Assembly: GCF_014192915.1 (NCBI RefSeq)
Contig: NZ_JACHYN010000006.1
Span: forward strand, 1 to 64,000
Direction of reading: 5' to 3'
Length of the DNA stretch: 64,000 nt
From: Azospirillum sp. OGB3
GTDB lineage: Bacteria > Pseudomonadota > Alphaproteobacteria > Azospirillales > Azospirillaceae
Notes under the pieces: model-generated
What the model saw: only the letters and a program-made list of their open reading frames with translations
What the model was told of the DNA's origin: nothing
The model's database searches: none
Part shown: positions 33,021-42,906 of the stretch, in pieces
Numbering within the stretch: the stretch's first letter is position 1
Layout of the letters: the number at the start of each line of letters is the position of its first letter
Translations under genes and position numbers: made by a program

Positions 33021-33320
33021 ATGCAGTTAAACCCGCTCAATATGCCACCGCTGGCAAAGCCTCAGCCGCCGATCACACCGGCAATGCAGATGGCCATGTC
33101 CCCGGCGGTGCAGGCGGCGCAGCAGACCACGCCCACCGTCCGAACCCAGACGGTCCAGGCGACCCAGGCGGTCGGCAAGATGGACCAGACGCGGGAAACG
33201 CGCAACGCCACCCAGTCGGGGCAAGCGGTGGACCCGCAGGCGGCGGCTGTGCAGGCACGAACGAACGGCCTCGGGTATGGCAGCAAGCAGCGCGGCACAC
33301 TCCTCGATGTGAGCGTCTGA
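33021..33320 (+). CDS. Low-complexity small protein, unknown
   Basis: A 99-residue Gln/Pro/Thr/Ala-rich protein (PAVQAAQQTTPTVRTQTVQA in the middle, mostly disordered) that ends in an ordered-looking NGLGYGSKQRGTLLDVSV tail. Codon usage has the normal GC-rich third position. No signal peptide, membrane segment or recognised domain. The ribosome binding site is weak. Its reality is uncertain. Confidence 0.5.
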   Translation: MQLNPLNMPPLAKPQPPITPAMQMAMSPAVQAAQQTTPTVRTQTVQATQAVGKMDQTRETRNATQSGQAVDPQAAAVQARTNGLGYGSKQRGTLLDVSV

Positions 33321-33462
33321 GGCTTTTTACGCGCCCTTTCCCGCTGTTCAATCCGCATTCTCTCCGTCATTATCTTGTGGAAAGCCGAGGCGGTTTTTCG
33401 CGTTGCCGAAGGCTGTTTCCAGGAATCTGGTTCGGCTGTAACGCGCTGGAGCCGTTCGTGTG

Positions 33463-34257
33463 ATGCATTCCGCTCTGATCGCTATGATCGCCGTCGGACA
33501 AACGGACGTGGGCCGTGTCCGGTCGCGAAACGAGGACTCCTTTCACGTCGATCCGGAACGCGGTTTGGCAGTGATCTGCGATGGAATGGGGGGGCATGCC
33601 GGCGGCGACATCGCCAGTCGCACCGCGGTGGAGACGGTGGCCACGGTGATTGCCGCTCAGCATCGTGCCATGGGCGGGGAGACGATGTCCCCGGCGGAAG
33701 AAGATAGGGCGGCGGCCGATGCCGCGTCGACGGTCCGTTCCGCGGTGGTGGCCGCCAACCGTCGCATAAACGCCATGAACCGCCAGCGCGGCTTCGCTGA
33801 AGGACGTGGCATGGGGACCACGCTGGTGGGGCTGTGGCGGGTGCCGGGAACAGGCCGCATCGTCGTGTTCCATGCCGGTGACAGCCGGCTGTATCGCCTG
33901 CGCGGTGGCGAATTGCGCCTGCTAACCCGCGATCACAGCCTCTATCAGCTTTGGCATGACAACGGACGCCGTGGGCAAGCGCCCCAACGCAACATCATCG
34001 TCCGCGCTCTCGGCACCGGGGAGCAGGTCGAACCTGACATCGCCGTCCACGATCTGCAACTGGACGACGTGTATCTCCTGTGTTCCGATGGGCTGACCGG
34101 CATCGTGCCGGAGGGCGTGATCCAGCGGATGCTCACCCAACAGCCGCCACCCGCCGCCGAGGACGCCTGCGCCCGGCTGATCGACCTAGCCAACGGTGCG
34201 GGTGGGCCGGACAACATCACCCTCATCCTTGCCCGTTTTGTCGTGCTCCCGGCCTGA
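33463..34257 (+). CDS. PP2C-family serine/threonine protein phosphatase
   Basis: A 264-residue protein with the PP2C metal-binding motifs in order: VRSRNEDSFHVD (~18-29), VICDGMGGHAGGDIASRTAV (split ~35-54), GMGTTLVGLW (~111-120), VFHAGDSRLYRLRGGELRLL (~128-147), LLCSDGLTGIV (~205-215) and GGPDNITLIL (~244-253). The Asp residues that bind two manganese ions are kept. It should dephosphorylate Ser/Thr-phosphorylated proteins. No kinase gene is visible nearby. An ATG at 33484 is an alternative start. It is convergent with the DUF4384 gene (24 bases). Confidence 0.92.
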   Translation: MHSALIAMIAVGQTDVGRVRSRNEDSFHVDPERGLAVICDGMGGHAGGDIASRTAVETVATVIAAQHRAMGGETMSPAEEDRAAADAASTVRSAVVAANRRINAMNRQRGFAEGRGMGTTLVGLWRVPGTGRIVVFHAGDSRLYRLRGGELRLLTRDHSLYQLWHDNGRRGQAPQRNIIVRALGTGEQVEPDIAVHDLQLDDVYLLCSDGLTGIVPEGVIQRMLTQQPPPAAEDACARLIDLANGAGGPDNITLILARFVVLPA

Positions 34258-34281
34258 CCGTCTGCGGCGTCGCCTGGTGTT

Positions 34282-35130
34282 TCAGGGCGCTCTCGCTTTC
34301 AGGAACCGCGCGGTGGCAAGGGTGGCGGGCGCGGCCGAGTTCAAAGCCTGCTTCAACGCCGGAAGATAGGACGCCGCCGCCTCGGCCTCAGGACGAGGCG
34401 ACGCGAACAGCGGCGTGGGGCTGGCGATCACGACGATCAACTCGTGGCCGTACGGCGGGCCGATGGTCCAGAATCGCCCGCCGGTGCCGCGCTCACCCAA
34501 CCGGCGAATCGCTCGGGATTCCACACGGCTACTGACTTCCAGCGGATTGGGCAACAGGTGGATCACGTCACCGTCCGACGTGAAGTAATCGACCTGCAAA
34601 TGCGCAGGGAAATCGGGTGATGCGATGTCGAACACCAAATCTTGACCGCCCAGGAGCGGCTTTCGAGCGGCTTCCTTGAAGCGAATCGACAATGGAGCGG
34701 CCAATCCGGCGTTGGCCGACCGAAGCGGGCCGATCAGGGTCAGGGGCTCGCACAGGGCAGGGGACACGCGTTCAACCTCGACGGCGGGCCTTTGTCCGGC
34801 GAGGAGATCCTGGGCAAGCAGCGCGAGACTGTCCGGATCGGTATCGCCTGCGGTCAGACCGGAGATGGCGACCCGCTGGTCCTTGCCGATGGCGACTTCC
34901 AACTCGGCGCAATGAAACTCCGCCAGGGCCGTTTGCAAGGCCGACAGGTCGGGCACGGCGGGAACCGGTGGCACGTCCGGCGCGGAGAGTGGCGGCACGG
35001 CTTCGCCGTCGGCGGAGGCCTCGGACGCCGCTCCGGCATGGCCCGACCAAGCGGTCGCAGCGGCGACCGCGGCGAGCAAAACCGCGGAGCATCTGAGGCG
35101 CCATGTCGTCGGCGTGTCGGTGTCCTTCAC
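34282..35130 (-). CDS. Secreted DUF4384 protein
   Basis: About 282 residues from a GTG at 35130. The real start is uncertain; a TTG at 35205 would add 25 residues without clear family sequence. Residues ~8-35 form a signal peptide (RLRCSAVLLAAVAAATAW). The middle contains two Cys, and the C-terminal half has the DUF4384 pattern FDIASPDFPAHLQVDYFTSD followed by VIHLLPNP and HELIVVIASPTPLF. DUF4384 domains are often linked to Ser/Thr kinases or secretion systems. Next to the PP2C phosphatase gene here, so a signalling link is possible but not shown. Confidence 0.7.
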   Translation of the reverse strand: MKDTDTPTTWRLRCSAVLLAAVAAATAWSGHAGAASEASADGEAVPPLSAPDVPPVPAVPDLSALQTALAEFHCAELEVAIGKDQRVAISGLTAGDTDPDSLALLAQDLLAGQRPAVEVERVSPALCEPLTLIGPLRSANAGLAAPLSIRFKEAARKPLLGGQDLVFDIASPDFPAHLQVDYFTSDGDVIHLLPNPLEVSSRVESRAIRRLGERGTGGRFWTIGPPYGHELIVVIASPTPLFASPRPEAEAAASYLPALKQALNSAAPATLATARFLKARAP

Positions 35131-35390
35131 CGGAACCTGAGCGTTGGCTGCAAACAACGGTTTATGTAGCGTGCATTTTGCGCATCGCCAAGGGTCGAGG
35201 GCCAAAGGTGGGAAGAGGCTCCCGCCACGGTCGGGAGTCGATCATATAATCTGTATTATGGAAAATAATATCGGGAGGAAGCGAGGAGGGCGCTAATCCG
35301 TCCCTTCCGGCGTTCCGGTCGATGCACTATCGTCGCGCTTCGGTTTTCGTGTCCATTCCCGTCCATTCCCTTCGATGAAGGCTGCGCCTT

Positions 35391-36569
35391 ATGCCTCGTT
35401 TCCCGTGGCTTTTCGGTCCCGCGCTGTCGCTCTGTCTGATCCCCGTCGCCGGCTTGGCCCAGACGCCGCCCGACTGCGTCAAGCCGTTCAGTCGCGCCGA
35501 CCGGACCATTTGCTCCAGTGCCGACCTCAGGGTCGCTGCCGAGGATCTGGCGACGCTCCTGCGCGACACCCTGGGGAACACACCGGCCGAAGGCCGCAAT
35601 GCCATCGAGCGCGCGCAAAAGGCCTTTCTGACCGAACGTGATGGCACCTGCGCCGACAAATCCACCATTCCGGCCTGCCGCGCCCTGTACGAGACGCGCG
35701 CCGCCGACCTCGCTGCCCAGAACGCGGTGGCCCAGAAAAAGCTGGCCGCGGTTGTCGCCGGCATTCCGAAGGACGCCAAGTCCGCCGCCGCGGCGTTGCA
35801 GCGCCACAGTGGTGCGCTGGCGAAGGCGTGGCTGGTTTACCTCTACCAGAGCGGCACGGTGACGGTGCCCGACAAGGACGCCATGGTGCGCAGGCTGGTG
35901 GACGAGATCGTGAACCAGGATCTTCCGAAAGATCCCTATCTCCTTGAGGAGATGACGAATCTCGGCGATGTGGCGAGCGCACCCCTGGGAACGGGGCTGC
36001 TGTTCCTGCGCCATGTCCTGTCGACCACGGAGATGGACGCGCCCTGCTTCCTGTTCACCAAGCATGGGCAGCCGGCCTTTGAAGCCTTTGGCGCCTTCTG
36101 GGGCAACGCGCGCGACGAGACGCCCGGCCTGTGCAGCCCGCCGTCCTCCGTGTTCGATCTGGCGGAATGGAAGGCCGTCGCCACCCACATGGACCCGGCC
36201 ATAGAGCCGGCCCTGGTTGAGCGCGGCAGCATCCGGCACGGTTACGAGCGTCAGTTCGAAGTGGACGATCTTCAAGCGTCGATGGTGCCCAGCACGCTTC
36301 TCGAAGCGCCCATGTCCGTCGAAGCCAAGAAGATGGCCGAGCAGCGCGGCCGGGCGGTGGCCGCTTTTCGATCCTGGAACGACTTCGAGGCTTGGCCGGA
36401 GAGGGAGTATCGCGCGACAGTGAGCGCCCTGCCCGCCGCTATCACAGCGACATCAAGGCTTTATCGGGAGAAGTTCAAGCTGAATCCTGAGACGGCGGAT
36501 CAGGCGGCCAAGGCCGCCGCGGACCGTTTCATCGCCGGGCGGTTGGGCCTCATCATGCCGGACGACTGA
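35391..36569 (+). CDS. Secreted LprI-like (DUF1311) protein
   Basis: A 392-residue protein with a signal peptide (PRFPWLFGPALSLCLIPVAG, cut near AQ at ~24). The N-terminal mature region (~26-110) has the LprI/DUF1311 pattern: CVKPFSRADRTICSSADL with paired cysteines, then a C...C pair (CADKSTIPACRALYETRAAD). LprI members can inhibit lysozyme. The remaining ~280 residues show no domain I recognise. It is divergent from the DUF4384 gene. Confidence 0.75.
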   Translation: MPRFPWLFGPALSLCLIPVAGLAQTPPDCVKPFSRADRTICSSADLRVAAEDLATLLRDTLGNTPAEGRNAIERAQKAFLTERDGTCADKSTIPACRALYETRAADLAAQNAVAQKKLAAVVAGIPKDAKSAAAALQRHSGALAKAWLVYLYQSGTVTVPDKDAMVRRLVDEIVNQDLPKDPYLLEEMTNLGDVASAPLGTGLLFLRHVLSTTEMDAPCFLFTKHGQPAFEAFGAFWGNARDETPGLCSPPSSVFDLAEWKAVATHMDPAIEPALVERGSIRHGYERQFEVDDLQASMVPSTLLEAPMSVEAKKMAEQRGRAVAAFRSWNDFEAWPEREYRATVSALPAAITATSRLYREKFKLNPETADQAAKAAADRFIAGRLGLIMPDD

Positions 36570-36600
36570 GCGCCGCCCTGCCCCATTCCGTCGCCAAACG

Positions 36601-37400
36601 TTAAAGCTCGATGACGAGCCCGTCGTAGGCGGGCTCGACACCGGCGGGAAGCAGCCGGCGAAGCGTGTCGTAGTCCATGGTCTGGTCCATGTGCGTCAGG
36701 TAGGCCCGCTTGGGGCGCACCCGCGCGATCCATTCCAGCGTCAGGGCGAGATGGGCATGGACCGGGTGCGGCGGCTCGATCCGGGCGCAATCGACCACCC
36801 ACACTTCGACACCGTCCAACGCCGCGAAGGCGTCTTCATCCAACCTCACAACATCGGTCGAATAGGCAAATTTATCAAACCGATAGCCGAGGGTCTTCAG
36901 ATAGCCGTGATCCTGCTCGAATGGCACGATCTGGTGTCCGCGCACCTCGAACGGGCCTTCCACGGCACGAGACGTCAACACCGGGCGATAAAAAGGATCG
37001 CCGGGGCGCAGGGGCTCGAAGCAGTAGGTGAAGCGTCGTTCCAACTCGGCGAGGTCGTCGGCACGGCCATAGGCGTCGATGGGGGCCTGCATCGCCCGGC
37101 AGAGTTCCCGCAGTTCATCGATGCCGTGGGCATGATCGGCGTGCTGGTGTGTCCACAGCACGGCGTCGAGCCGTCGCACATCGGCGTTGAGAAGCTGCTG
37201 GCGCAGGTCCGGCGAGGTATCGACCAGGACGCTGACGCCACCGCCCTGCCCGGTCCCCCGCCCTTGCTCCCACTCCACCAGGACCGACGGGCGCATCCGC
37301 TGGTTCCTGGGGTTCGCCGGGTCACAGGAACCCCAGCCGAGACCGATCACGGGAACACCCCGCGATCCGCCGCAGCCGAGGATCGTAACCCGCTGGCCGG

Positions 37401-37404
<4 letters not shown>
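36601..37404 (-). CDS. MBL-fold metallo-hydrolase (PhnP/RNase Z-like)
   Basis: A 267-residue beta-lactamase-fold hydrolase: ILGCGGSRGVPVIG at the start (~8-21), a metal-binding THQHADHAHGIDEL motif (~85-98), the distal SPDLRQQLL, a further His in EQDHGYLKTLGYR, and VDCARIEPPHPVHAHLALTL (~205-224). It is likely a phosphodiesterase acting on cyclic or nucleotide phosphates. Exact substrate unknown. Its start overlaps the tatD stop codon by four bases. Confidence 0.88.
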
Positions 37405-38198
<794 letters not shown>

Positions 38199-38204
38199 CG
38201 TTCG

Positions 38205-39755
38205 TCAGCTCTTCACTTCGTCCACGTAGCGCGGGAACACGCCCTGCGGCGCCGGCAGCGGCGTGCCGGGGACCAGCGCCCCGCCCGCCCCCAGCCGGTC
38301 GAACCCGCGGGCCTCCGGCCCCTGCGCCAGTTGGTCCAGGATCTTGGCCGAGGCTTCCGGCATGATCGGCTGGGTCAGGATGGCGAGATGGCGGATGGTC
38401 TCGGCCAGCACGTACAGCACCGTGGCCATGCGCGCCGGGTCGGTCTTCTTCAACGCCCAGGGCGCTTGCTCGTCCACATAGCGGTTGCCGTCGCCGATCA
38501 CCGCCCAGATGGCGTCGAGCGCCTTGTGGAAGGCCTGCGACTGGATCTCCGTCCGGACGATCGGCAGCAGGTTGCGGGCGGCGCCGAGCAGCGCGTCGTC
38601 AGCCTCGGTGAAGGCGCCCGGCTGCGGCACGGCGGCGCCGCAGTTCTTGCCGATCATCGACAGGGAGCGCTGCACGAGGTTCCCGTAGTCGTTGGCGAGG
38701 TTGCCGTTGATCCGCTGCACCATCTGCTTGTGCGAGAAGTCGCCGTCGTTGCCGAAGGGCACTTCGCGCAGCAGGAAATAGCGGGTCTGGTCCAGACCGT
38801 AGGTATTGACCAGCGTCTCGGGCGCGATGACGTTGCCCAGCGACTTCGACATCTTCTGACCTTCGATGGTCCACCAGCCGTGCGCGAAGACGCGCTTGGG
38901 CGGGGCCAGCTTGGCGGCCATCAGGAAGGCCGGCCAGTAGACGGCGTGGAAGCGCAGGATGTCCTTGCCGACCATGTGCAGGTTGGCCGGCCAGTATTTG
39001 GCGTACTCGCCGCTCTCGTCCGGGAATCCGACCGCGGTGATGTAGTTGGCCAGGGCGTCCAGCCAGACATACATGATGTGGTCGGGGTTGCCCGGCACCG
39101 GGATGCCCCACTTGAAGGTGGTGCGGCTGACCGACAGGTCCTTCAGCCCCGACTTCACGAAGGCGACGACCTCGTTGCGCTTGCCGGTCGGAGCGATGAA
39201 GTCCGGGTTCTGCTCGTAGAACTCCAGCAGGCGGTCCTGCCAGGCCGACAGGCGGAAGAAGTAGGACGGCTCCTCCACCCACTCGCACTCGGCACCGGTC
39301 GGGGCGATCTTCTTGCCAGCGGGCGAGGTGGTCAACTCGTCCTCGCCGTAGAAGGCCTCGTCGCGCACCGAGTACCAGCCGGCGTAGCTGCCGAGATAGA
39401 TCTCCCCGGCCGATTCCAGGCGGCGCCACAGCTCCTGCACCGACGCGATGTGCCGCGGCTCGGTCGTGCGGATGAAGTCGTCGTTGGAGAAGTTCATCAG
39501 CGAGACGAGGTCGCGGAAGTTCTTCGACACGCGGTCGGTGAACTCCTGCGGCGCGATGCCGGCGTTCATGGCGGATTTCTCCACCTTCTGGCCGTGCTCG
39601 TCGGTGCCGGTGAGGAACTTCACGTCATAGCCGTCCAGCCGCATGAAGCGGGCCAGCACGTCGCAGGCGAGCGTGGTGTACGCGTGCCCGATGTGCGGCA
39701 CGTCGTTCACGTAATAGATCGGAGTCGTCAGGTAGAAGGTCTTCGACCCGGTCAT
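38205..39755 (-). CDS. metG: Methionyl-tRNA synthetase
   Basis: A 516-residue class I synthetase with PHIGHAYTTLACD (HIGH motif, ~20-32), the KMSKSLGNVIAPETL segment (~301-315) and a C-terminal anticodon-binding helical domain. It is shorter than E. coli MetG because it lacks the C-terminal dimerisation (tRNA-binding EMAP-II-like) domain; many alphaproteobacteria have this short form. It lies in the operon-like run with holB upstream (72-base gap) and tatD downstream. Confidence 0.96.
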   Translation of the reverse strand: MTGSKTFYLTTPIYYVNDVPHIGHAYTTLACDVLARFMRLDGYDVKFLTGTDEHGQKVEKSAMNAGIAPQEFTDRVSKNFRDLVSLMNFSNDDFIRTTEPRHIASVQELWRRLESAGEIYLGSYAGWYSVRDEAFYGEDELTTSPAGKKIAPTGAECEWVEEPSYFFRLSAWQDRLLEFYEQNPDFIAPTGKRNEVVAFVKSGLKDLSVSRTTFKWGIPVPGNPDHIMYVWLDALANYITAVGFPDESGEYAKYWPANLHMVGKDILRFHAVYWPAFLMAAKLAPPKRVFAHGWWTIEGQKMSKSLGNVIAPETLVNTYGLDQTRYFLLREVPFGNDGDFSHKQMVQRINGNLANDYGNLVQRSLSMIGKNCGAAVPQPGAFTEADDALLGAARNLLPIVRTEIQSQAFHKALDAIWAVIGDGNRYVDEQAPWALKKTDPARMATVLYVLAETIRHLAILTQPIMPEASAKILDQLAQGPEARGFDRLGAGGALVPGTPLPAPQGVFPRYVDEVKS

Positions 39756-39827
39756 GGCAGAGGCTCTCCCGAGAATGCGCCGGCCCGGCGTGTCGCCGGT
39801 CCGGGTGGGCGTGGTGTGTCGTCCGTG

Positions 39828-40946
39828 TTAAGTAGCAGCCGCTTCCAGCGTCGCCAAGGCGTTCAGGACCACCTGTTTGCGGTCGAGATTGGCGGATTCC
39901 GCACGGGCGAAATGGCGTTGGACCTTTTCCCACACCTCCACCCAACGTTCAAGGCCGCGGGCGTTGGCCAGACGGGTCATCAGGGCGGCCTCCCCGGCCA
40001 CCACCTCCGCCGGCCAGGCGCCGCGGGCCAGCGACCGGACGAAGCGGGCCAACCACCAGACGAGCAGGTCCGTGGCCGTCTCATAGAGCCCGTCGTCCTG
40101 CTTGCGGGTCAGCTTGTCGCCAAAGGTGTGGGCGGCGGTGATGTCCAGCCGCGGCAGCGTGCCGAGCAGGCCGATCAGCTCGCGGTAGAGGTCGAGCCCA
40201 CCGGCCTCCGCCAGACCGATCGCCCGGCCGATGCTGCCCTCCGCCAGCCGGGCGAGCGCCGCCCGGTCTTCGCTGCCCAGGTCTGGACGATGCTGGGCCA
40301 ACAGGTTGAGGACCGTTTCCTCAGGAAGCGGTTGAAGCGTCAGCTTGCGGCAGCGGGAGCGGATGGTCGGCAGCATGCCGCCGGGATTGTCGCTGACCAG
40401 AAGCAGCAACGCGCCGGGCGGCGGCTCCTCAAGAATCTTAAGAATGGCGTTCAAGCCACTGAGATTCATGCGATCCGCGCCGTCGATCACGGCGACGCGC
40501 CAGCCGCCTTCGGCGGCGGTCTTGCGCAGGAAGGGTCCGATCTTGCGAACGTCGTCCACGGCGATGTCGCGCTTCAGCCGGTCGCGCTTCTCGTCGCGTT
40601 GGCGCTCCACGGTCAGCAGGTCGGCGTGACCGCCCGAGGCGACACGGCGAAAGACCGGGGCGTCCGGGGACAGCACCAGCGAGGTGGGCGGTGGCGGCGC
40701 GCCGAACAGGCCGGCGTCCGGCGCCTCGTGCCCCTGGGACAGGACGAAGCGGGCGAAGCGAAAGGCAAGTGTCGCCTTGCCGATCCCCGGCGGGCCGCCG
40801 ATCAGCCAGGCGTGCGGCAACCGCCCGGAGTTCCAGGCGTCGAGCAGCAGGCGCTCGGCGTCATCATGGCCGGTCAGACCGGGGTTGCGGCGCGGGGCGA
40901 GGGCGTCCTCCTCCGCGACCGGTTCGGGCGCGCGGGCGCGGCTCAC
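39828..40946 (-). CDS. holB: DNA polymerase III subunit delta'
   Basis: A 372-residue clamp-loader subunit. It has an N-terminal AAA+ core with P-loop GGPPGIGKATLAFRFARF (~50-67), the sensor segment AVIDGADRMNLSGLNAILK (~148-166) and EEPPPGALLLLVS (~170-182), and SRCRKLTLQPL (~193-203), followed by a C-terminal collar domain. It helps load the beta clamp for replication. Its start is one base after the tmk stop, so the two are probably co-translated. Confidence 0.93.
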   Translation of the reverse strand: MSRARAPEPVAEEDALAPRRNPGLTGHDDAERLLLDAWNSGRLPHAWLIGGPPGIGKATLAFRFARFVLSQGHEAPDAGLFGAPPPPTSLVLSPDAPVFRRVASGGHADLLTVERQRDEKRDRLKRDIAVDDVRKIGPFLRKTAAEGGWRVAVIDGADRMNLSGLNAILKILEEPPPGALLLLVSDNPGGMLPTIRSRCRKLTLQPLPEETVLNLLAQHRPDLGSEDRAALARLAEGSIGRAIGLAEAGGLDLYRELIGLLGTLPRLDITAAHTFGDKLTRKQDDGLYETATDLLVWWLARFVRSLARGAWPAEVVAGEAALMTRLANARGLERWVEVWEKVQRHFARAESANLDRKQVVLNALATLEAAAT

Positions 40947-40947
40947 C

Positions 40948-41580
40948 TCAGGACACTCCCAGGCGACGGGTCACGGTGTCCAGAATGGCCGCCTGCACCG
41001 CTTCCACGGGGTGCCCGGCGTCGACGACCGCGCAGCGCTCCGGCTCGCGCGCGGCGATGTCGAGGAAGCCGTCGCGCAGGCGGTGGTGGAAGGCGATGTC
41101 CATCCGCTCGTAGCGGTCCTCACCGCCGCGCCGGGCGGCGGCGCGGGCCAGACCCTCCTCCACCGGCAGGTCGAGGATCAGCGTCAGATCGGGCCGGAAG
41201 TCGCCCAGGGCCGTGGCTTGGAGCGTGGCGACCAGCTCGCGCCCGAGCCCCAGCCCATAGCCCTGATAGGCCATCGTGCTGTCGAAGAAACGGTCGCAGA
41301 TGACCCAGTGGCCCGCGTCCAGCGCCGGCCAGACGGTGCGTTCCAGATGGTCGCGGCGGGCGGCGGTGTGCAGCAGAGCCTCGGTCACCGGACCCCAGCG
41401 CCCGGTCTCCCCGGACACCAGAAGGCCGCGGATCTCCTCCGCACCCGGCGAGCCGCCGGGCTCGCGGGTCAGCACGACGCGCTTGCCCCAACCGATCAGC
41501 GCGTCGGCGAGCAGGCGGATCTGGGTGGTCTTGCCTGCCCCTTCGCCGCCCTCCAGCGTGATGAACCGCCCGCGCGTCAT
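40948..41580 (-). CDS. tmk: Thymidylate kinase
   Basis: A 210-residue kinase converting dTMP to dTDP. P-loop FITLEGGEGAGKTTQIRLLA (split ~6-25), the DR motif TREPGG (~38-43), the substrate site ICDRFFDSTMAYQGYGLG (~92-109), and the LID region (~143-155). The ATG at 41580 is preceded by GGGAGCAGACC. In the same direction and nearly adjacent to holB; the tmk-holB pair is a common arrangement. Confidence 0.96.
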   Translation of the reverse strand: MTRGRFITLEGGEGAGKTTQIRLLADALIGWGKRVVLTREPGGSPGAEEIRGLLVSGETGRWGPVTEALLHTAARRDHLERTVWPALDAGHWVICDRFFDSTMAYQGYGLGLGRELVATLQATALGDFRPDLTLILDLPVEEGLARAAARRGGEDRYERMDIAFHHRLRDGFLDIAAREPERCAVVDAGHPVEAVQAAILDTVTRRLGVS

Positions 41581-41650
41581 GGTCTGCTCCCGATGGTGAT
41601 GAGGCCCGCCGCCTTCCGGAGTCCGGCAGTGACGGGCCGGCTTACACCAA

Positions 41651-42817
41651 TCAGCTCGCCCCGAAAATGAGGAACTTCGCCGCCGCCAAAGCGCGGCCCA
41701 CGAAGCCCAGCTTCTCCACGTCCTGGGCGGCGACCACCGGGAACTCCTTGCCCGGGAAGCCCGGCGCGGAGACCACCACCTTGCCGACCACATCGCCCTT
41801 CTTCACCGGGGCGGCGACCGGGGCGTTGCTGACCAGCGACACCTTCATGCCGCTGCGGTCGGCGCGGGCCATGGTGACCTTCATGTCCTCCGGCACGGTG
41901 ACCGGCACGCTGTCCTGCGCACCCAGCCAGAGCGGCACCTGATCGACCGTCTCGCCCGCCTTGAACAGGGCGTAGGTGGCGAATTCGCGGAAGCCCCATT
42001 CGATCAGCCGGGCCGATTCGTCGGCGCGGGCCTGCATGCTCGGCAATCCATTGACCACAAGGATCAGACGGCGCCCTTCCCGCTCCGCCGAGGCGGTCAA
42101 ACCGTAGCCGCCGGCCTCGGTGTGGCCGGTCTTCATGCCGTCCACGTCCATGCCGCGGTAGAGCAGCGGGTTGCGGTTGCCTTGGTTGATGCCGTGGTAC
42201 TTGAATTCCCGAATCGAGTAATAGTGGTAGTATTCCGGGAAGTCCTTGATCAGATGCTCGGCCAGGACCGCCAGATCGCGGGCGGTCATATAGTGGTTCG
42301 GGTCGGGCCAGCCCGTCGCGTTGGTCAGGTTGGTGTCCTTCAGACCCAACTCGCGGGCGCGCTTGTTCATGCGCTCGGCAAAGGCCGATTCGGAGCCGGC
42401 GAGACCTTCGGCGAAGACGATGCAAGCGTCGTTGCCCGACTGCACGATCACGCCCTTGATGAGGTCGTCGACCTTGATGTTGTTGTGCAGTTCCACGAAC
42501 ATCTTGGAACCCTGCATCCGCCACGCGCGCTCCGACACCGGCAGCGTGCTCTCCAGCGTGAGCCGGCCTTCCTTGATCGCGTCGAAGACCATGTACATCG
42601 TCATGATCTTGCTCATCGAGGACGGCGCCATGCGCTGATCCGGGCTCTTCTCGAACAGCACGGTGTTCGAGGTGATATCGACCAGGATCGCCTGCTTGGC
42701 GATGGTTTCGATGCTGGCGGCGTGAGCCACCGGCCCCACCCCCGCCGCGAACAGCGCGACCGCAAGGCCCATGGCGAAACGGGTGCGGGCAACGCGGGTG
42801 CGGACGACAGCGACCAT
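41651..42817 (-). CDS. dacA: D-alanyl-D-alanine carboxypeptidase (S11 family)
   Basis: A 388-residue penicillin-binding protein of the DacA/DacC type. It has a signal peptide (FAMGLAVALFAAGVGPVAHA, ~14-34), the active-site triad APSSMSKIMTMY (SxxK, ~62-73), VQSGNDAC (SxN, ~124-131) and KTGHTEAGGYG (KTG, ~229-239), and a C-terminal beta domain ending in a short amphipathic anchor. It removes the terminal D-Ala of peptidoglycan pentapeptides in the periplasm. The gene symbol is generic; dacA or dacC could apply. ATG at 42817 with GGGAG upstream. Confidence 0.93.
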   Translation of the reverse strand: MVAVVRTRVARTRFAMGLAVALFAAGVGPVAHAASIETIAKQAILVDITSNTVLFEKSPDQRMAPSSMSKIMTMYMVFDAIKEGRLTLESTLPVSERAWRMQGSKMFVELHNNIKVDDLIKGVIVQSGNDACIVFAEGLAGSESAFAERMNKRARELGLKDTNLTNATGWPDPNHYMTARDLAVLAEHLIKDFPEYYHYYSIREFKYHGINQGNRNPLLYRGMDVDGMKTGHTEAGGYGLTASAEREGRRLILVVNGLPSMQARADESARLIEWGFREFATYALFKAGETVDQVPLWLGAQDSVPVTVPEDMKVTMARADRSGMKVSLVSNAPVAAPVKKGDVVGKVVVSAPGFPGKEFPVVAAQDVEKLGFVGRALAAAKFLIFGAS

Positions 42818-42906
42818 GACAACTCCCTTCGAAACGCGGACTGGACAAGACGTGAAACGGAACGAGGCCCGGTGCCGGGCCAAGCTTGGACTGGGCTCGC
42901 GGGTGA

